DNA of 11,462 nt from Bog-159 sp035602155 (GTDB lineage: Bacteria > Acidobacteriota > Terriglobia > Bryobacterales > Bryobacteraceae): assembly GCA_035602155.1 (NCBI GenBank), contig DATNMW010000210.1:1-11462 (forward strand), in the 5' to 3' direction. Below the pieces are notes generated by a model. That model was not told the DNA's origin and made no database searches. It saw only the letters and a list, made by a program, of their open reading frames with translations. Below, in pieces: positions 1 to 7,373 of this stretch. Positions within the stretch are counted from its first letter, which is position 1. Every line of letters begins with the position of its first letter. The position numbers and the translations under genes were made by a program.

Positions 1-63
1 TGGGCATCGTTATGCAGAATTGAGCGGATTTGTGCTTCGGGGGCGCGGCTCGGTTAACCTGCA

Positions 64-87
64 AAATTGGCCGAGCAAAGCCAATTT
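64..87. repeat. Perfect 8-8-8 inverted repeat (AAATTGGC-N8-GCCAATTT)
   Basis: AAATTGGC at 64-71 is exactly complementary to GCCAATTT at 80-87, with an 8-base loop. It could form a hairpin or be a dyad binding site. No T-run follows on +, so a rho-independent terminator is not well supported. Its core ATTGGC...GCCAAT recurs at 391-412. Confidence 0.45.
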
Positions 88-390
88 AGCGTTTGAAATC
101 AATGATTTGATATACGGCGGGTGGCCTCGGATTCGGAGGGGCGGGAGATTTTCGACTGATCGGGACGCGGGCGACGGGCGACGGCTTAGCGATGTGTGTC
201 GAAAATCCGTTTTCGTGAGGGGAACCCCCTTCCTTACGCGATGTAAGAGTAGCACGGTGACGGCGGGGATTCGGTTGAGCAGCTGTCGTTGGGTGTTTGT
301 TTTCATGGGTGCGGGGGGGATCGAGATACGTCACCAAACGGCATTGCGGAGCGCCCACGTCGGGGCTGAGCCATGGAGGAACCCGGAACT

Positions 391-412
391 ATTGGCGAGT
401 GGCGGCGCCAAT
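391..412. repeat. Perfect 7-8-7 inverted repeat (ATTGGCG-N8-CGCCAAT)
   Basis: ATTGGCG at 391-397 pairs exactly with CGCCAAT at 406-412. It shares the ATTGGC...GCCAAT half-sites with the repeat at 64-87, although the gap between those hexamers is 10 here and 8 there. The two may be sites for one regulator, or a coincidence. Confidence 0.4.
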
Positions 413-583
413 GGTCGAGAACTGAAGAAGTGTCGAACCGGTAGCTTTTAGTTCTGCGATTCCACTAACACGATCAAGTCCACCGCTGGTTTACTGGCGA
501 AAAAACTCCGCCTCGCGCCTAATGCGCAGAAACTTCATGGCCAGCGTGCCTCGTGCTCAGAATCGAGCTTGACACGCGCATAT

Positions 584-598
584 CTGTTGCGGCAACAG
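584..598. promoter_or_regulatory. Operator-like palindrome CTGTTGC-G-GCAACAG
   Basis: Fifteen bases form a perfect 7-1-7 palindrome. It lies about 55-70 bases before the first possible start codon of the large membrane protein gene, just upstream of the candidate promoter at 625-653. The size and position fit an operator for a dimeric regulator. No regulator gene for it is visible nearby, and the call rests on symmetry and position only. Confidence 0.4.
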
Positions 599-624
599 GG
601 CCTGGGAGCCTGCCCCACATTGCC

Positions 625-653
625 TTGACTTAGGGATTCTTTCCTGGTTACAT
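625..653 (+). promoter_or_regulatory. Possible sigma-70-type promoter for the large membrane protein gene
   Basis: TTGACT (625-630) is followed after 17 bases by TTACAT (648-653). The -35 is good (5 of 6) but the -10 is weak (3 of 6). If this promoter is real, transcription would begin near 660, downstream of the ATG at 652, and the ATG at 682 would have to be the start. The same -35 sequence and spacing precede the gene at 3324 with a better -10. Confidence 0.35.
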
Positions 654-3042
654 GGAAAACGCTGTGGGCTACCCCTGTTCGATGCGTATATTTGTACTCT
701 GGCTGGTCCCGCTGGCGCTGCCGGCAGCGCCACCCCCGCCGGCCGCGCTCGGCACGCTGACGCTAGCCGACGCGCCCGTACTCATTGTCGATCCGGCTTG
801 CAACAGCCGCGACGGCGGCAGCCTGGTGTTGCAGTTTCGAAACGACTCGCCTACGGTGGTGAGGCTCGCGCTTACCACCAGCGAAGCGACCACTGCCACC
901 AGCAAGCCGTCCGGCGCCAAGGTAGCTTTGCGGCCGGTGCGCGATCTGGATGGGAAAACTATTGCCGAGATCGGAGCCGTGGATCCCGGAAAATCCTTGT
1001 ATATCAGGGCCGATGTGCAGGACGTTCTGCAGGACGGGACATGGGACATCGAGATCCACAATCACGGCATCAAAATCGGCACATTCAAGATGGTGCGGGC
1101 GTCGGCGGCCTTCAACGTGAAGTTGGATGTACCCAGTCCGGATGCGCCGGAAATATCCTTGCAGCGAGGCGTTCCCAAGTTGTTGTCCTTCACTAATGCC
1201 GACGGCAGAGCCTACCCGGTGAGCGAGGAATTCGCCGTCGACGGAAAGACGGATGAGGCCGTGAGCCTGCCTGGGCGCGCGCGCAAGTTCGGGCCGGACG
1301 ATGGTCTGGTGCTGCCGGCAGGCGGGGCCGGCGAGGTTCGATTTATTCCCCCCGGCGAATGGTTCTCGTGGAAGAGCATACTGAAGGACGTTACCGCCGA
1401 CGGCCGGTTGACCGTGCGCCTGCGCTGCATGGACGCCGCCGGCCACGCGTGCCAGCCCTCGCCGGACGCGCCCGCCAGGATCTTCAAGGTGAAGCTGCAC
1501 TTGGCGATCTGTTCGCCGGATTGCCAGTCGCTGTGCGCGGACCTGTTTGTGCTGCTGGCGCTGCTGTTGGGCGCCGGCTTCTCGTTCGCCGTGAACCTGG
1601 TTGTGCCGAACTACTTCAGCCGGCGCGATTTCCGCGCGCGTTTGAGCGATATAGACGCGCGCGTGGCGGGCCTCCCCATGGCCCTGTCTTCCCGGCTGCG
1701 GGTGCTGGCGGGCATTGAACGCAAGGGCATGGAAGAGAGCGTGCAAGGTGTCAGTTTCTACGGCCTGGAATTCAAGGGCCGGATCGTCCAACTGACTAAA
1801 GCCGCCGATCAACTGAGCAGCCGCTTGGACTTACTGGAGCGACTAGGCAGAGACCGTATTCGCTTTGAGGCGCTGCGTGCGCAAGGCCCGGCTCCCACCA
1901 TCGTGGATCGGATCGAGGATCTTTTCGAGGGAGTCATCCGGAATCTCGACTCGGTCGGACTTAGCGATGCCGTGCTGCAGTCCGTCAAGGCGAGTGTCGA
2001 CCAGATTGACAAGGCCTTGGAAGACTTCCACAAGCTAGGGCCGGATTTTGCGGCCGCACTGGGCGAACGCGCCAAACGACTGAAGAAGGCCTTTGATAAG
2101 AGCCAGCCCCAAAAGGCCGCCGGCGATCCAGCCGCCGAACACGCGCCAAAGGAGGCTGCCACGGACCCGACCGCGAACGCCCCAAGTACGGGCCGCCTGC
2201 GCACGCGATTGCCGGAACTATTTGCGTACCTGGCGGTGGCGCCCGAGGATCCCGCCGGCTTCGCATCGGACTACGCCAGGTGGGATATGGTGCTCTACAA
2301 GCTCGATCTGATCCGCAGGTACGTGAACTGGCGCGAGGCCGGCAGCCTGGCGGATCGCGCGCTGGAAGGGCGAAATGGGGATCGGTTCGACCATATCGAA
2401 GGAGAACTGGTGAAACGGCTGCTGCTGTTCAGTTGGGAAGGGGTTGATTCCGCGCAGCGATACGTGCGGGAGATCGAACAGAGCATTTTCGCGGAGACCA
2501 TCAAAACGCAGCTCAGCGCGCGGCGTGCAAGAATCCGGATGGACCGCTTCGCGGTACGGCCGTTCGCGCCCACCCAATTCCGGCTCGACTTCGACGACCC
2601 GGCTTATAATACAGCCGAGGCCCAAAAGGACTGGACCTGCGTTTGGCACTTCGACCACGGTCCGGAAAATACCGGAAGCACGGACAACATGATCATACAC
2701 GAGTACGGTTGGGCGGCCACACACTACTTTCCGTGGCCCATTACCTACGCGGTGAAGGTGGGGTTCCGCCCGCAGCATTCGAATAGCGGGGACGAGATCA
2801 CGCCTCTCGAACCGCTGACGGTCAAGGTATCAGTCGCCCCGCAGCAGGATGGCACGCGCCGACGGTGGCATCGGAGATTGGCCGAGGCCATCCAGGTATT
2901 GGTGGCGATTCTGCCGGCGTTGGCAGGCCTGGTAGCCGGGGCGAAGGACCAGGTTTTGAAGCTGGATCTTATTCCGGCCGCGCTGGCGATATTGGTGATG
3001 GGATTCGGCTCCGATCAGATCAAGAACAAATTGACCCAGTAG
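652..3042 (+). CDS. Large membrane protein, Ig-like outside and PKD-like inside; function unknown
   Basis: I do not recognise a named family for this 796-residue protein. A hydrophobic signal segment (residues about 11-28) is followed by two beta-rich, probably Ig-like regions (about 36-148 and 155-284), cysteines at 287, 291 and 295, and a membrane helix at about 296-319. The RRDFRAR stretch after it predicts that the rest is cytoplasmic. The inner half has an amphipathic helical region (325-483), an Ala/Pro linker (484-519), more helices, and a PKD-like fold at about 628-732 (W665-x-F-D-x-G670, then H683-x-Y685). Two hydrophobic segments (about 746-765 and 772-788) end the protein, after an Arg-rich RRRWHRR patch. 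The coordinates use the longest ATG frame; the ATG at 682 gives a more normal signal peptide and fits the upstream promoter better. Neither start has a good Shine-Dalgarno. It may be a scaffold or envelope sensor, but this is a guess. Confidence 0.85.
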   Translation: MENAVGYPCSMRIFVLWLVPLALPAAPPPPAALGTLTLADAPVLIVDPACNSRDGGSLVLQFRNDSPTVVRLALTTSEATTATSKPSGAKVALRPVRDLDGKTIAEIGAVDPGKSLYIRADVQDVLQDGTWDIEIHNHGIKIGTFKMVRASAAFNVKLDVPSPDAPEISLQRGVPKLLSFTNADGRAYPVSEEFAVDGKTDEAVSLPGRARKFGPDDGLVLPAGGAGEVRFIPPGEWFSWKSILKDVTADGRLTVRLRCMDAAGHACQPSPDAPARIFKVKLHLAICSPDCQSLCADLFVLLALLLGAGFSFAVNLVVPNYFSRRDFRARLSDIDARVAGLPMALSSRLRVLAGIERKGMEESVQGVSFYGLEFKGRIVQLTKAADQLSSRLDLLERLGRDRIRFEALRAQGPAPTIVDRIEDLFEGVIRNLDSVGLSDAVLQSVKASVDQIDKALEDFHKLGPDFAAALGERAKRLKKAFDKSQPQKAAGDPAAEHAPKEAATDPTANAPSTGRLRTRLPELFAYLAVAPEDPAGFASDYARWDMVLYKLDLIRRYVNWREAGSLADRALEGRNGDRFDHIEGELVKRLLLFSWEGVDSAQRYVREIEQSIFAETIKTQLSARRARIRMDRFAVRPFAPTQFRLDFDDPAYNTAEAQKDWTCVWHFDHGPENTGSTDNMIIHEYGWAATHYFPWPITYAVKVGFRPQHSNSGDEITPLEPLTVKVSVAPQQDGTRRRWHRRLAEAIQVLVAILPALAGLVAGAKDQVLKLDLIPAALAILVMGFGSDQIKNKLTQ

Positions 3043-3323
3043 GGTGTTTTTGCGGACGCCAGTCAGTCGTTAACAACTTGTTCTAGCGAACATGGTCCAT
3101 TGCCGATCACCGGACGCGGTTACGGCGGCTGCGATCTGGCGCAGGCGCGCCACAGCACGCGGACCATATCAAGGTCAAACGTTACCGCAACCAACGCCAT
3201 AAGCTCGGCGGCGAAGGCGACTGGCCTGCCTTGTGGCAAGCGCCAACCGAAATTCACAAGATACACCATTGACTCGGGTTAGCTCCGGCTCTATACTCCA
3301 ACTGAGGGACCTCGGAGGGCTCC
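3043..3323. other. Gap of 281 bases with the promoter of the next gene
   Basis: No gene is supported here. A 60-codon TTG-started frame at 3100-3282 on + has no ribosome binding site and no recognisable motif. No strong terminator hairpin follows the stop at 3042. The right end carries the promoter and ribosome binding site of the gene at 3324. Confidence 0.5.
3269..3297 (+). promoter_or_regulatory. Sigma-70-type promoter of the TIGR03118 gene
   Basis: TTGACT (3269-3274), a 17-base spacer and TATACT (3292-3297) match the consensus at 5 of 6 bases in each box. Transcription would start near 3304, giving a leader of about 20 bases that contains GGAGGG at 3314-3319, four bases before the ATG at 3324. 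This is one of the two clearest promoters in the window and suggests the gene is transcribed on its own. Confidence 0.65.
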
Positions 3324-4364
3324 ATGAGGATTAAAGTCTTGCTGAGCGCTGCCTTTCTGTCTTGCGTGGCAGCCGAAGCTCAAACGAACAGTTATACGGT
3401 GTCGAATGTCGTGACGAATACGACTGACGCGCGCCTGGTGAACCCATGGGGCCTGTCGCGTCCGGCGAGGGCAAGCTTGACGGAGAATGAGTGGTGGACG
3501 GCGGACCAGGTCACCGGCCTTTCGACGTTGTACTACGCCAGCGGTACGATCGTCGGCTTACAGGTAACGATTCCGCCGGCCGGCACCACTGGCACGGGCA
3601 GTCCGACTGGGACCGCTTCGAACCCGACAAACAATAACTTTGCCTTCGTGACGCTGGATGGAACGATTTCGAATTGGAATCCGAACACCGCACCGGTCAC
3701 GCCGGGCAAGTCATGTGCGAAGTGCCATGTGACCAGCGCCAGCATCATGGTGAATAACTCCGCGGCGGGCGCATCGTATCAAGGGCTGACCGTCGCCAAG
3801 AACGCCACCAGCGGCGCGTACACATATTACGCGGCAAACGCCAACGGCGGAATCGAGGCCTACGATGCCACGTCGTTCAGTCCGGTAACCCTGACTGGGA
3901 CATTCACGGATCCAAAGATACCCAAGACCTACTCGCCGGCCGGCATTCAGGCCATCGGGTCGAGAATCTACGTGACGTACAATGCGATCGCCGGCGGCGG
4001 GACGGGTTATGTTGACGCTTACAATACCAATGGCACGCTGGTGTTGCGATTGGGGCAGGGATCGCAGGCATCGTTCAATCAGCCGTGGGGGGTGGCGATG
4101 GCGCCCGCCAGCTTTGGCGCGTTCAGCAGTATGCTTTTGGTGGGGAATACGGGCAGCGGCTGGATCGGGGCGTACAGTCCTACGAACGGAGCCTTCCAAG
4201 GTTTCCTGGAGACCAGCACCGGGTCGGATATTACGATTCCCGGACTGTGGGGACTTGAATTTGGCAACGGCAGCACGGAATCCGGGCCGACCGACGTGCT
4301 GTATTTCAATGCCGGCGGCGCCAATCTGACGACGGGGGTATTCGGCGCGATCGCGGCGAACTGA
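3324..4364 (+). CDS. Secreted TIGR03118 family protein with an inserted CXXCH motif
   Basis: A 346-residue exported protein of unknown function in the TIGR03118 family. The signal peptide (residues 1-20, probable cut after AEA) is followed by family signatures: NPWGLS at 40, TGLSTLYY at 64, LDGTISNWNP at 111, then a GYVDAYNTNG turn, an NQPWGVAMAP turn, LLVGN, and IPGLWGLEFGNG near the end. These repeated beta motifs suggest a propeller-like fold. GGAGGG four bases before the ATG fixes the start. The oddity is CAKCH at residues 131-135, a classic haem-c attachment motif. It sits in a short segment between NWNP and NNSAAGASYQGL that I do not recall from relatives; a membership alignment would settle whether it is an insertion. 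No C-terminal sorting anchor is visible. The gene converges on the isomerase-like gene, with only 21 bases between the stops. Confidence 0.9.
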   Translation: MRIKVLLSAAFLSCVAAEAQTNSYTVSNVVTNTTDARLVNPWGLSRPARASLTENEWWTADQVTGLSTLYYASGTIVGLQVTIPPAGTTGTGSPTGTASNPTNNNFAFVTLDGTISNWNPNTAPVTPGKSCAKCHVTSASIMVNNSAAGASYQGLTVAKNATSGAYTYYAANANGGIEAYDATSFSPVTLTGTFTDPKIPKTYSPAGIQAIGSRIYVTYNAIAGGGTGYVDAYNTNGTLVLRLGQGSQASFNQPWGVAMAPASFGAFSSMLLVGNTGSGWIGAYSPTNGAFQGFLETSTGSDITIPGLWGLEFGNGSTESGPTDVLYFNAGGANLTTGVFGAIAAN

Positions 4365-4385
4365 CAGGCCGCGATGCCCGTCCCA

Positions 4386-5225
4386 CTACCCGTGCAGCGC
4401 GCGGAAATTCGTCAGGCACCGTCGCGCGGTTTCCAACTCCGGATAATCGCTGCCTTCCTGCTCCACCAAATAGAATTCGAGGCCGCCGCTCTTCTCGGCG
4501 GCCTCGAATAGTTTCTTCCAGGGCGCCACGCCATCGCCCAGCAAAACCCGGTAGCCCTTCTCCTTCGACCAGTCTTTGCAGTGCATGGAACGGATACGGC
4601 CGGGATTGGCCTCTATCCAGGCCACCGGGTCCGATCCGGCCTCGATGCAGGTGCCCACATCCAGTTGCAGCATCACATCTTTGCCGGTGTTGGCGGCCAG
4701 CACTTCAATGGGACGCTTGCCCTCTATTGGGGTAAATTCCAACTGGTGGTTATGATAACCGGCCCGCAGCCCGGCTGGTTTCATCTTCTCGGCCCCTTGA
4801 TTCAAACGCTCGGCAACCGCCTTCCAGCCATCCAAAGTCTTCGGGTTTCCAGCGCTGGCCCACACGATGAATCGGCTGCCGACGATGCCGTTCAGCTCGA
4901 TGGCGTGCGCGATTCCATCCGGAGTGAACGATTCGGGGCCGTTATGCGTGGACAAGCAGCGGATGCCGGCATCGTCCATCATTTTGCGTACCTGCTTGGC
5001 GTAGTCTGGCGTCCAGGCGTAATATGGCGAGAAAAATTCGACGCAGTCGTAGCCCATTTTGGCGACTGAGCGCACGGTGCCCATGAGGTCTTTTTTCAGT
5101 TCGTTGCGCACCGAAAAAAGCTCCAGGCCGACCGGAAGGTTCTTGCCCTGCGCGAAGGCGGAAGCCATGGGGGCAGCCGCGGTCAAGGCGAAGAACCCGC
5201 GGCGGGTGAGGGAATGTAGTGGCAT
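4386..5225 (-). CDS. Tat-exported sugar phosphate isomerase/epimerase-like TIM-barrel protein
   Basis: A 279-residue protein of the xylose isomerase-like TIM-barrel superfamily (AP endonuclease 2 fold). The N-terminus has a twin-arginine signal (TRRGFFALTAAA, Arg8-Arg9), so the folded protein, probably with its metal, should be exported. Candidate metal ligands and active-site residues are H94 (STHNGPE), H158 and H160 (YHNHQLEF), D189 (QLDVGTC), H215 (MHCKDW) and E255 (LVEQEGS), all in the usual order. The start at 5225 puts the twin arginines at the normal distance; a longer frame from 5249 would add eight mostly hydrophobic residues ahead of the Tat signal. Such proteins are abundant in Acidobacteriota and Planctomycetes, usually annotated as sugar isomerases or epimerases. 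The substrate cannot be read from the sequence. It is divergent from doxX with only 29 bases between starts. Confidence 0.88.
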   Translation of the reverse strand: MPLHSLTRRGFFALTAAAPMASAFAQGKNLPVGLELFSVRNELKKDLMGTVRSVAKMGYDCVEFFSPYYAWTPDYAKQVRKMMDDAGIRCLSTHNGPESFTPDGIAHAIELNGIVGSRFIVWASAGNPKTLDGWKAVAERLNQGAEKMKPAGLRAGYHNHQLEFTPIEGKRPIEVLAANTGKDVMLQLDVGTCIEAGSDPVAWIEANPGRIRSMHCKDWSKEKGYRVLLGDGVAPWKKLFEAAEKSGGLEFYLVEQEGSDYPELETARRCLTNFRALHG

Positions 5226-5254
5226 AATCGGAAAAGCAAACCATATCACATACC

Positions 5255-5710
5255 ATGCCGAACAAATTGATTCAGACGAATCCGGACGCCGCTCCCGCCA
5301 TCCTGCGCCTGGCGCTGGGAGTAGTGTTCTTCACCCACGGAGCACAGAAAATGCTGGGATGGTGGGGCGGGTACGGTTTCTCCGGGACCATGGGAGGCTT
5401 CGAGCACATGGGTATTCCGGCGGTGTTCGCATTTCTGGCCATCGCAGCAGAGTTCTTCGGCGCGATCGGCCTGATCCTGGGCCTGCTTGGAAGGGTCGCT
5501 GCGTTCGGCATAGCCTGCGTCATGGTGGTGGCGATCGTCAAGGTGCACGCCGTCAACGGCTTCTTCATGAACTGGGCCGGCCGGCAGAAAGGCGAGGGTT
5601 TCGAGTTTCATGTGCTGGTGCTGGCGATCGCGGCGGCGATTATGATCGCAGGATCGGGCGCGTGGTCGGTCGACCGGGTACTTGGCAGATCGCTTGCCGC
5701 GCGGCGGTAG
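5255..5710 (+). CDS. DoxX family membrane protein
   Basis: A 151-residue four-helix inner membrane protein of the DoxX family (PF07681). Predicted helices are at about 14-31, 55-78, 80-96 and 117-134. The family's signature appears as RLALGVVFFTHGAQKMLGWWGG near the first helix, then the AAEFFGAIGLILG segment in the second, and the conserved histidine region VKVHAVNGFF between helices 3 and 4. DoxX-type proteins have been linked to thiosulfate:quinone oxidoreduction in archaea and to redox stress complexes in mycobacteria; in most bacteria the role is unknown. The ATG at 5255 has no Shine-Dalgarno, so translation may rely on a short or unstructured leader. The gene opens a + strand cluster; its stop lies only 4 bases before the next start. 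Confidence 0.92.
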   Translation: MPNKLIQTNPDAAPAILRLALGVVFFTHGAQKMLGWWGGYGFSGTMGGFEHMGIPAVFAFLAIAAEFFGAIGLILGLLGRVAAFGIACVMVVAIVKVHAVNGFFMNWAGRQKGEGFEFHVLVLAIAAAIMIAGSGAWSVDRVLGRSLAARR

Positions 5711-5714
5711 CTGG

Positions 5715-6773
5715 ATGATGCGAACCCTGGCTGTTGTCGCAGGCTTTCTGATGGTGGGCTGTCAAGCCCGTGCCGAGAAAAAGATCACGGTCAAGATCGC
5801 GCATTCGCCAAGCCTAGGTGGAGCGCTGGCGGGCAAACTGGTGACGCCCGGCCAACTCCCCGGGGATTGCGCGAAGGACTTTGGCGACCTGGTCTTCCAG
5901 GACATGCGCGCGCATGGCGTGGCGATGACCGGCGGCGCCGCGACACCGGCTATCGTGCTTTCCATCGCGGTTTCCCGATGCGAGGCGCGTCCGCTGCCCG
6001 CCATGACCGGCGAGGGACTGCCCGCGGTGCACATCTCCCGCACGGAAGGCTGGTTCGTCGCGCAGGTGCGCGCAGTGGATGCGGCGAGTGGCCAGGAAGT
6101 CGCCTCCGCCACCGTGCATGGCCACGCACAAAAGGAAAATGAGAGCCAGAGCACAGTTCCGGAGTGGCCGGCGCCATCGGAAGTGAAATCCATGGCATTG
6201 CGGCAGGGCGTGACGGAGGCGCAACGGCTTTACGCGCCGTGGGTCGAGAGCCGCGAGGTCGCATTCATGGACAACAAGGAATGCCACCTGAAACAGGCAT
6301 TCGACGTGGCCAAGGCGGGCGACTACGAGGCGCTGGTGAAGCTGTCGCGCGCCAACGCGGAGTCGTGCGGAGCGGGATCGAAGGCGGCCATGGAGGCCTG
6401 GTACAACCTGGGCGTGGCGTGTTTCCTGCTGCGCCAGTATGACGATGCAGTTTCCGCATTCGAAAAAGCCGCGGCACTCAACGGCGGCAAGTTGGTGGCC
6501 GGGTTGATGGAGGAATGCCGCAAGGAGTTTGCGGCGGTTAAGGCGCAGCAGCCGAGGCCGGCCCCAGCCGTGGAGGGCCCGCCCACGCAAACGGGCATGG
6601 TGATGACCAACGACTTCGTCATCAAGCTGATCGACGGCAACGTGGCGGAGGGGGAGGTGCTGAAGATGATCGCGAACCAGCCGGGGCGGTTCTCTTTGGA
6701 ACCCGCCGATGTGGCGCGGCTCAAGGCCGCGGGCGTGCCGGATTCTGTGATCGCCGCGATGCGCAATAAGTAG
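5715..6773 (+). CDS. Probable lipoprotein with a TPR unit and a C-terminal 'TNDxVIKL' module
   Basis: A 352-residue exported protein of unknown function. The N-terminus MMRTLAVVAGFLMVGC resembles a lipoprotein signal, with Cys16 as the lipidation site, though Met at -3 is not ideal. Residues about 20-135 form a beta/alpha region I cannot assign. A TPR-like unit at about 226-258 (WYNLGVACFLLRQYDDAVSAFEKAAALN) is followed by a Pro-rich linker. The last 55 residues (about 298-352) match a short module common in acidobacterial proteins, here starting TNDFVIKLIDG and ending GVPDSVIAAMRNK; its function is not known to me. The ATG at 5715 (or 5718) is preferred to an upstream TTG at 5682 because it yields a compact signal peptide and sits 4 bases after the doxX stop, implying co-transcription. 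Confidence 0.82.
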   Translation: MMRTLAVVAGFLMVGCQARAEKKITVKIAHSPSLGGALAGKLVTPGQLPGDCAKDFGDLVFQDMRAHGVAMTGGAATPAIVLSIAVSRCEARPLPAMTGEGLPAVHISRTEGWFVAQVRAVDAASGQEVASATVHGHAQKENESQSTVPEWPAPSEVKSMALRQGVTEAQRLYAPWVESREVAFMDNKECHLKQAFDVAKAGDYEALVKLSRANAESCGAGSKAAMEAWYNLGVACFLLRQYDDAVSAFEKAAALNGGKLVAGLMEECRKEFAAVKAQQPRPAPAVEGPPTQTGMVMTNDFVIKLIDGNVAEGEVLKMIANQPGRFSLEPADVARLKAAGVPDSVIAAMRNK

Positions 6774-6818
6774 TGATGCATAATCGAGTCACGCGGTAGC
6801 ATGTCATAGAAGGGTCGA

Positions 6819-7364
6819 ATGTTCACATGGATCTGTCCGCACTGCGGGCGCGAGGTTCCCCCATCCTACGACGCATGCCCGGACTGTGCGGCCAGAGAGC
6901 AAGCCGGCGGGCAACCGGCGCAGACGAGGACCGAGCCTGTTCCGGTCGCGACGGCTCCGCCGGCGATTGCAGGCGGAAGCCGCGTTGCATCGCATCTGCG
7001 CCTGGTCATGGTGCTGTGGCTGGCGCAGGGCGGGCTTCGCCTTTCGAGTATGATTCCGGGGCTGTTCCTGTGGTTTCCAGTGGGAATGCTGCCGCTTGGC
7101 GCTGTGGGGTTCACTCATTTGGAGCGCCCCCTGAGTGGCGTCGGCTGGGCGTTCTTGTTGGTGACGACGACTTGGACGGTGGCCTGTCTGGTGGTGGCGT
7201 GGGGCCTGCTGGAACGCAAACCGTGGGCCCGCATTTACACCATCGTGGTGAGCGCGATCTGGCTGCTGGATTTCCCTTTAGGCACCGCGTTGAGCATCTA
7301 CACTCTCTGGGTGCTGTTGCCTGAAAGCTCCGAAGCCGAGTACCGCCGACTGGCCATGCCATAA
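6819..7364 (+). CDS. Zinc-ribbon membrane protein of unknown function
   Basis: A 181-residue protein. The N-terminal zinc ribbon has two CxxC pairs, C6-P-H-C9 and C20-P-D-C23, which should bind one zinc in the cytoplasm. A Pro/Ala linker (about 28-56) leads to hydrophobic segments at about 58-72, 78-97, 108-130 and 138-166, so three or four membrane helices. I know no function for this arrangement, which is common as a hypothetical protein in several phyla. The ATG at 6819 is supported by AGAAGGG at 6808-6814, four bases upstream. It lies 45 bases after the lipoprotein gene and 9 bases before rlmN, so it may be co-transcribed with rlmN. Confidence 0.82.
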   Translation: MFTWICPHCGREVPPSYDACPDCAAREQAGGQPAQTRTEPVPVATAPPAIAGGSRVASHLRLVMVLWLAQGGLRLSSMIPGLFLWFPVGMLPLGAVGFTHLERPLSGVGWAFLLVTTTWTVACLVVAWGLLERKPWARIYTIVVSAIWLLDFPLGTALSIYTLWVLLPESSEAEYRRLAMP

Positions 7365-7373
7365 TCGAAGTAG

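Larger units (their letters stand above)
1..651. other. Intergenic stretch without a convincing gene
   Basis: I see no supported coding gene in these 651 bases. The frames that stay open (for example 20-451 on + and 10-306 on -) are rich in Arg, Gly and Pro, have no recognisable domain and no convincing ribosome binding site, and overlap each other on both strands, as chance frames in GC-rich DNA do. The stretch does hold three perfect inverted repeats (64-87, 391-412, 584-598) and a possible promoter just before the gene at 652. It may be the regulatory region of the large membrane protein gene, or the remains of something no longer recognisable. Confidence 0.5.

Noticed and set aside
20..451. 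Open frame of 143 codons on +, with overlapping frames on -
   Set aside because: No ribosome binding site, no domain, composition rich in Arg and Gly, and frames on both strands are equally open, as expected by chance in GC-rich DNA.
567..573. GCTTGAC half-sites elsewhere (also near 3474 and 9212) as further targets of the XRE protein
   Set aside because: Single 7-base half-sites are expected by chance at this length, and none has the paired arm.
763..1812. Long open frame (349 codons) antisense to the large membrane protein
   Set aside because: Rich in His, Gln and Arg, typical of the reverse strand of a GC-rich gene. The sense protein has clear signal, membrane and fold features.
3100..3282. 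60-codon frame on + between two genes
   Set aside because: TTG start with no ribosome binding site and no recognisable motif.
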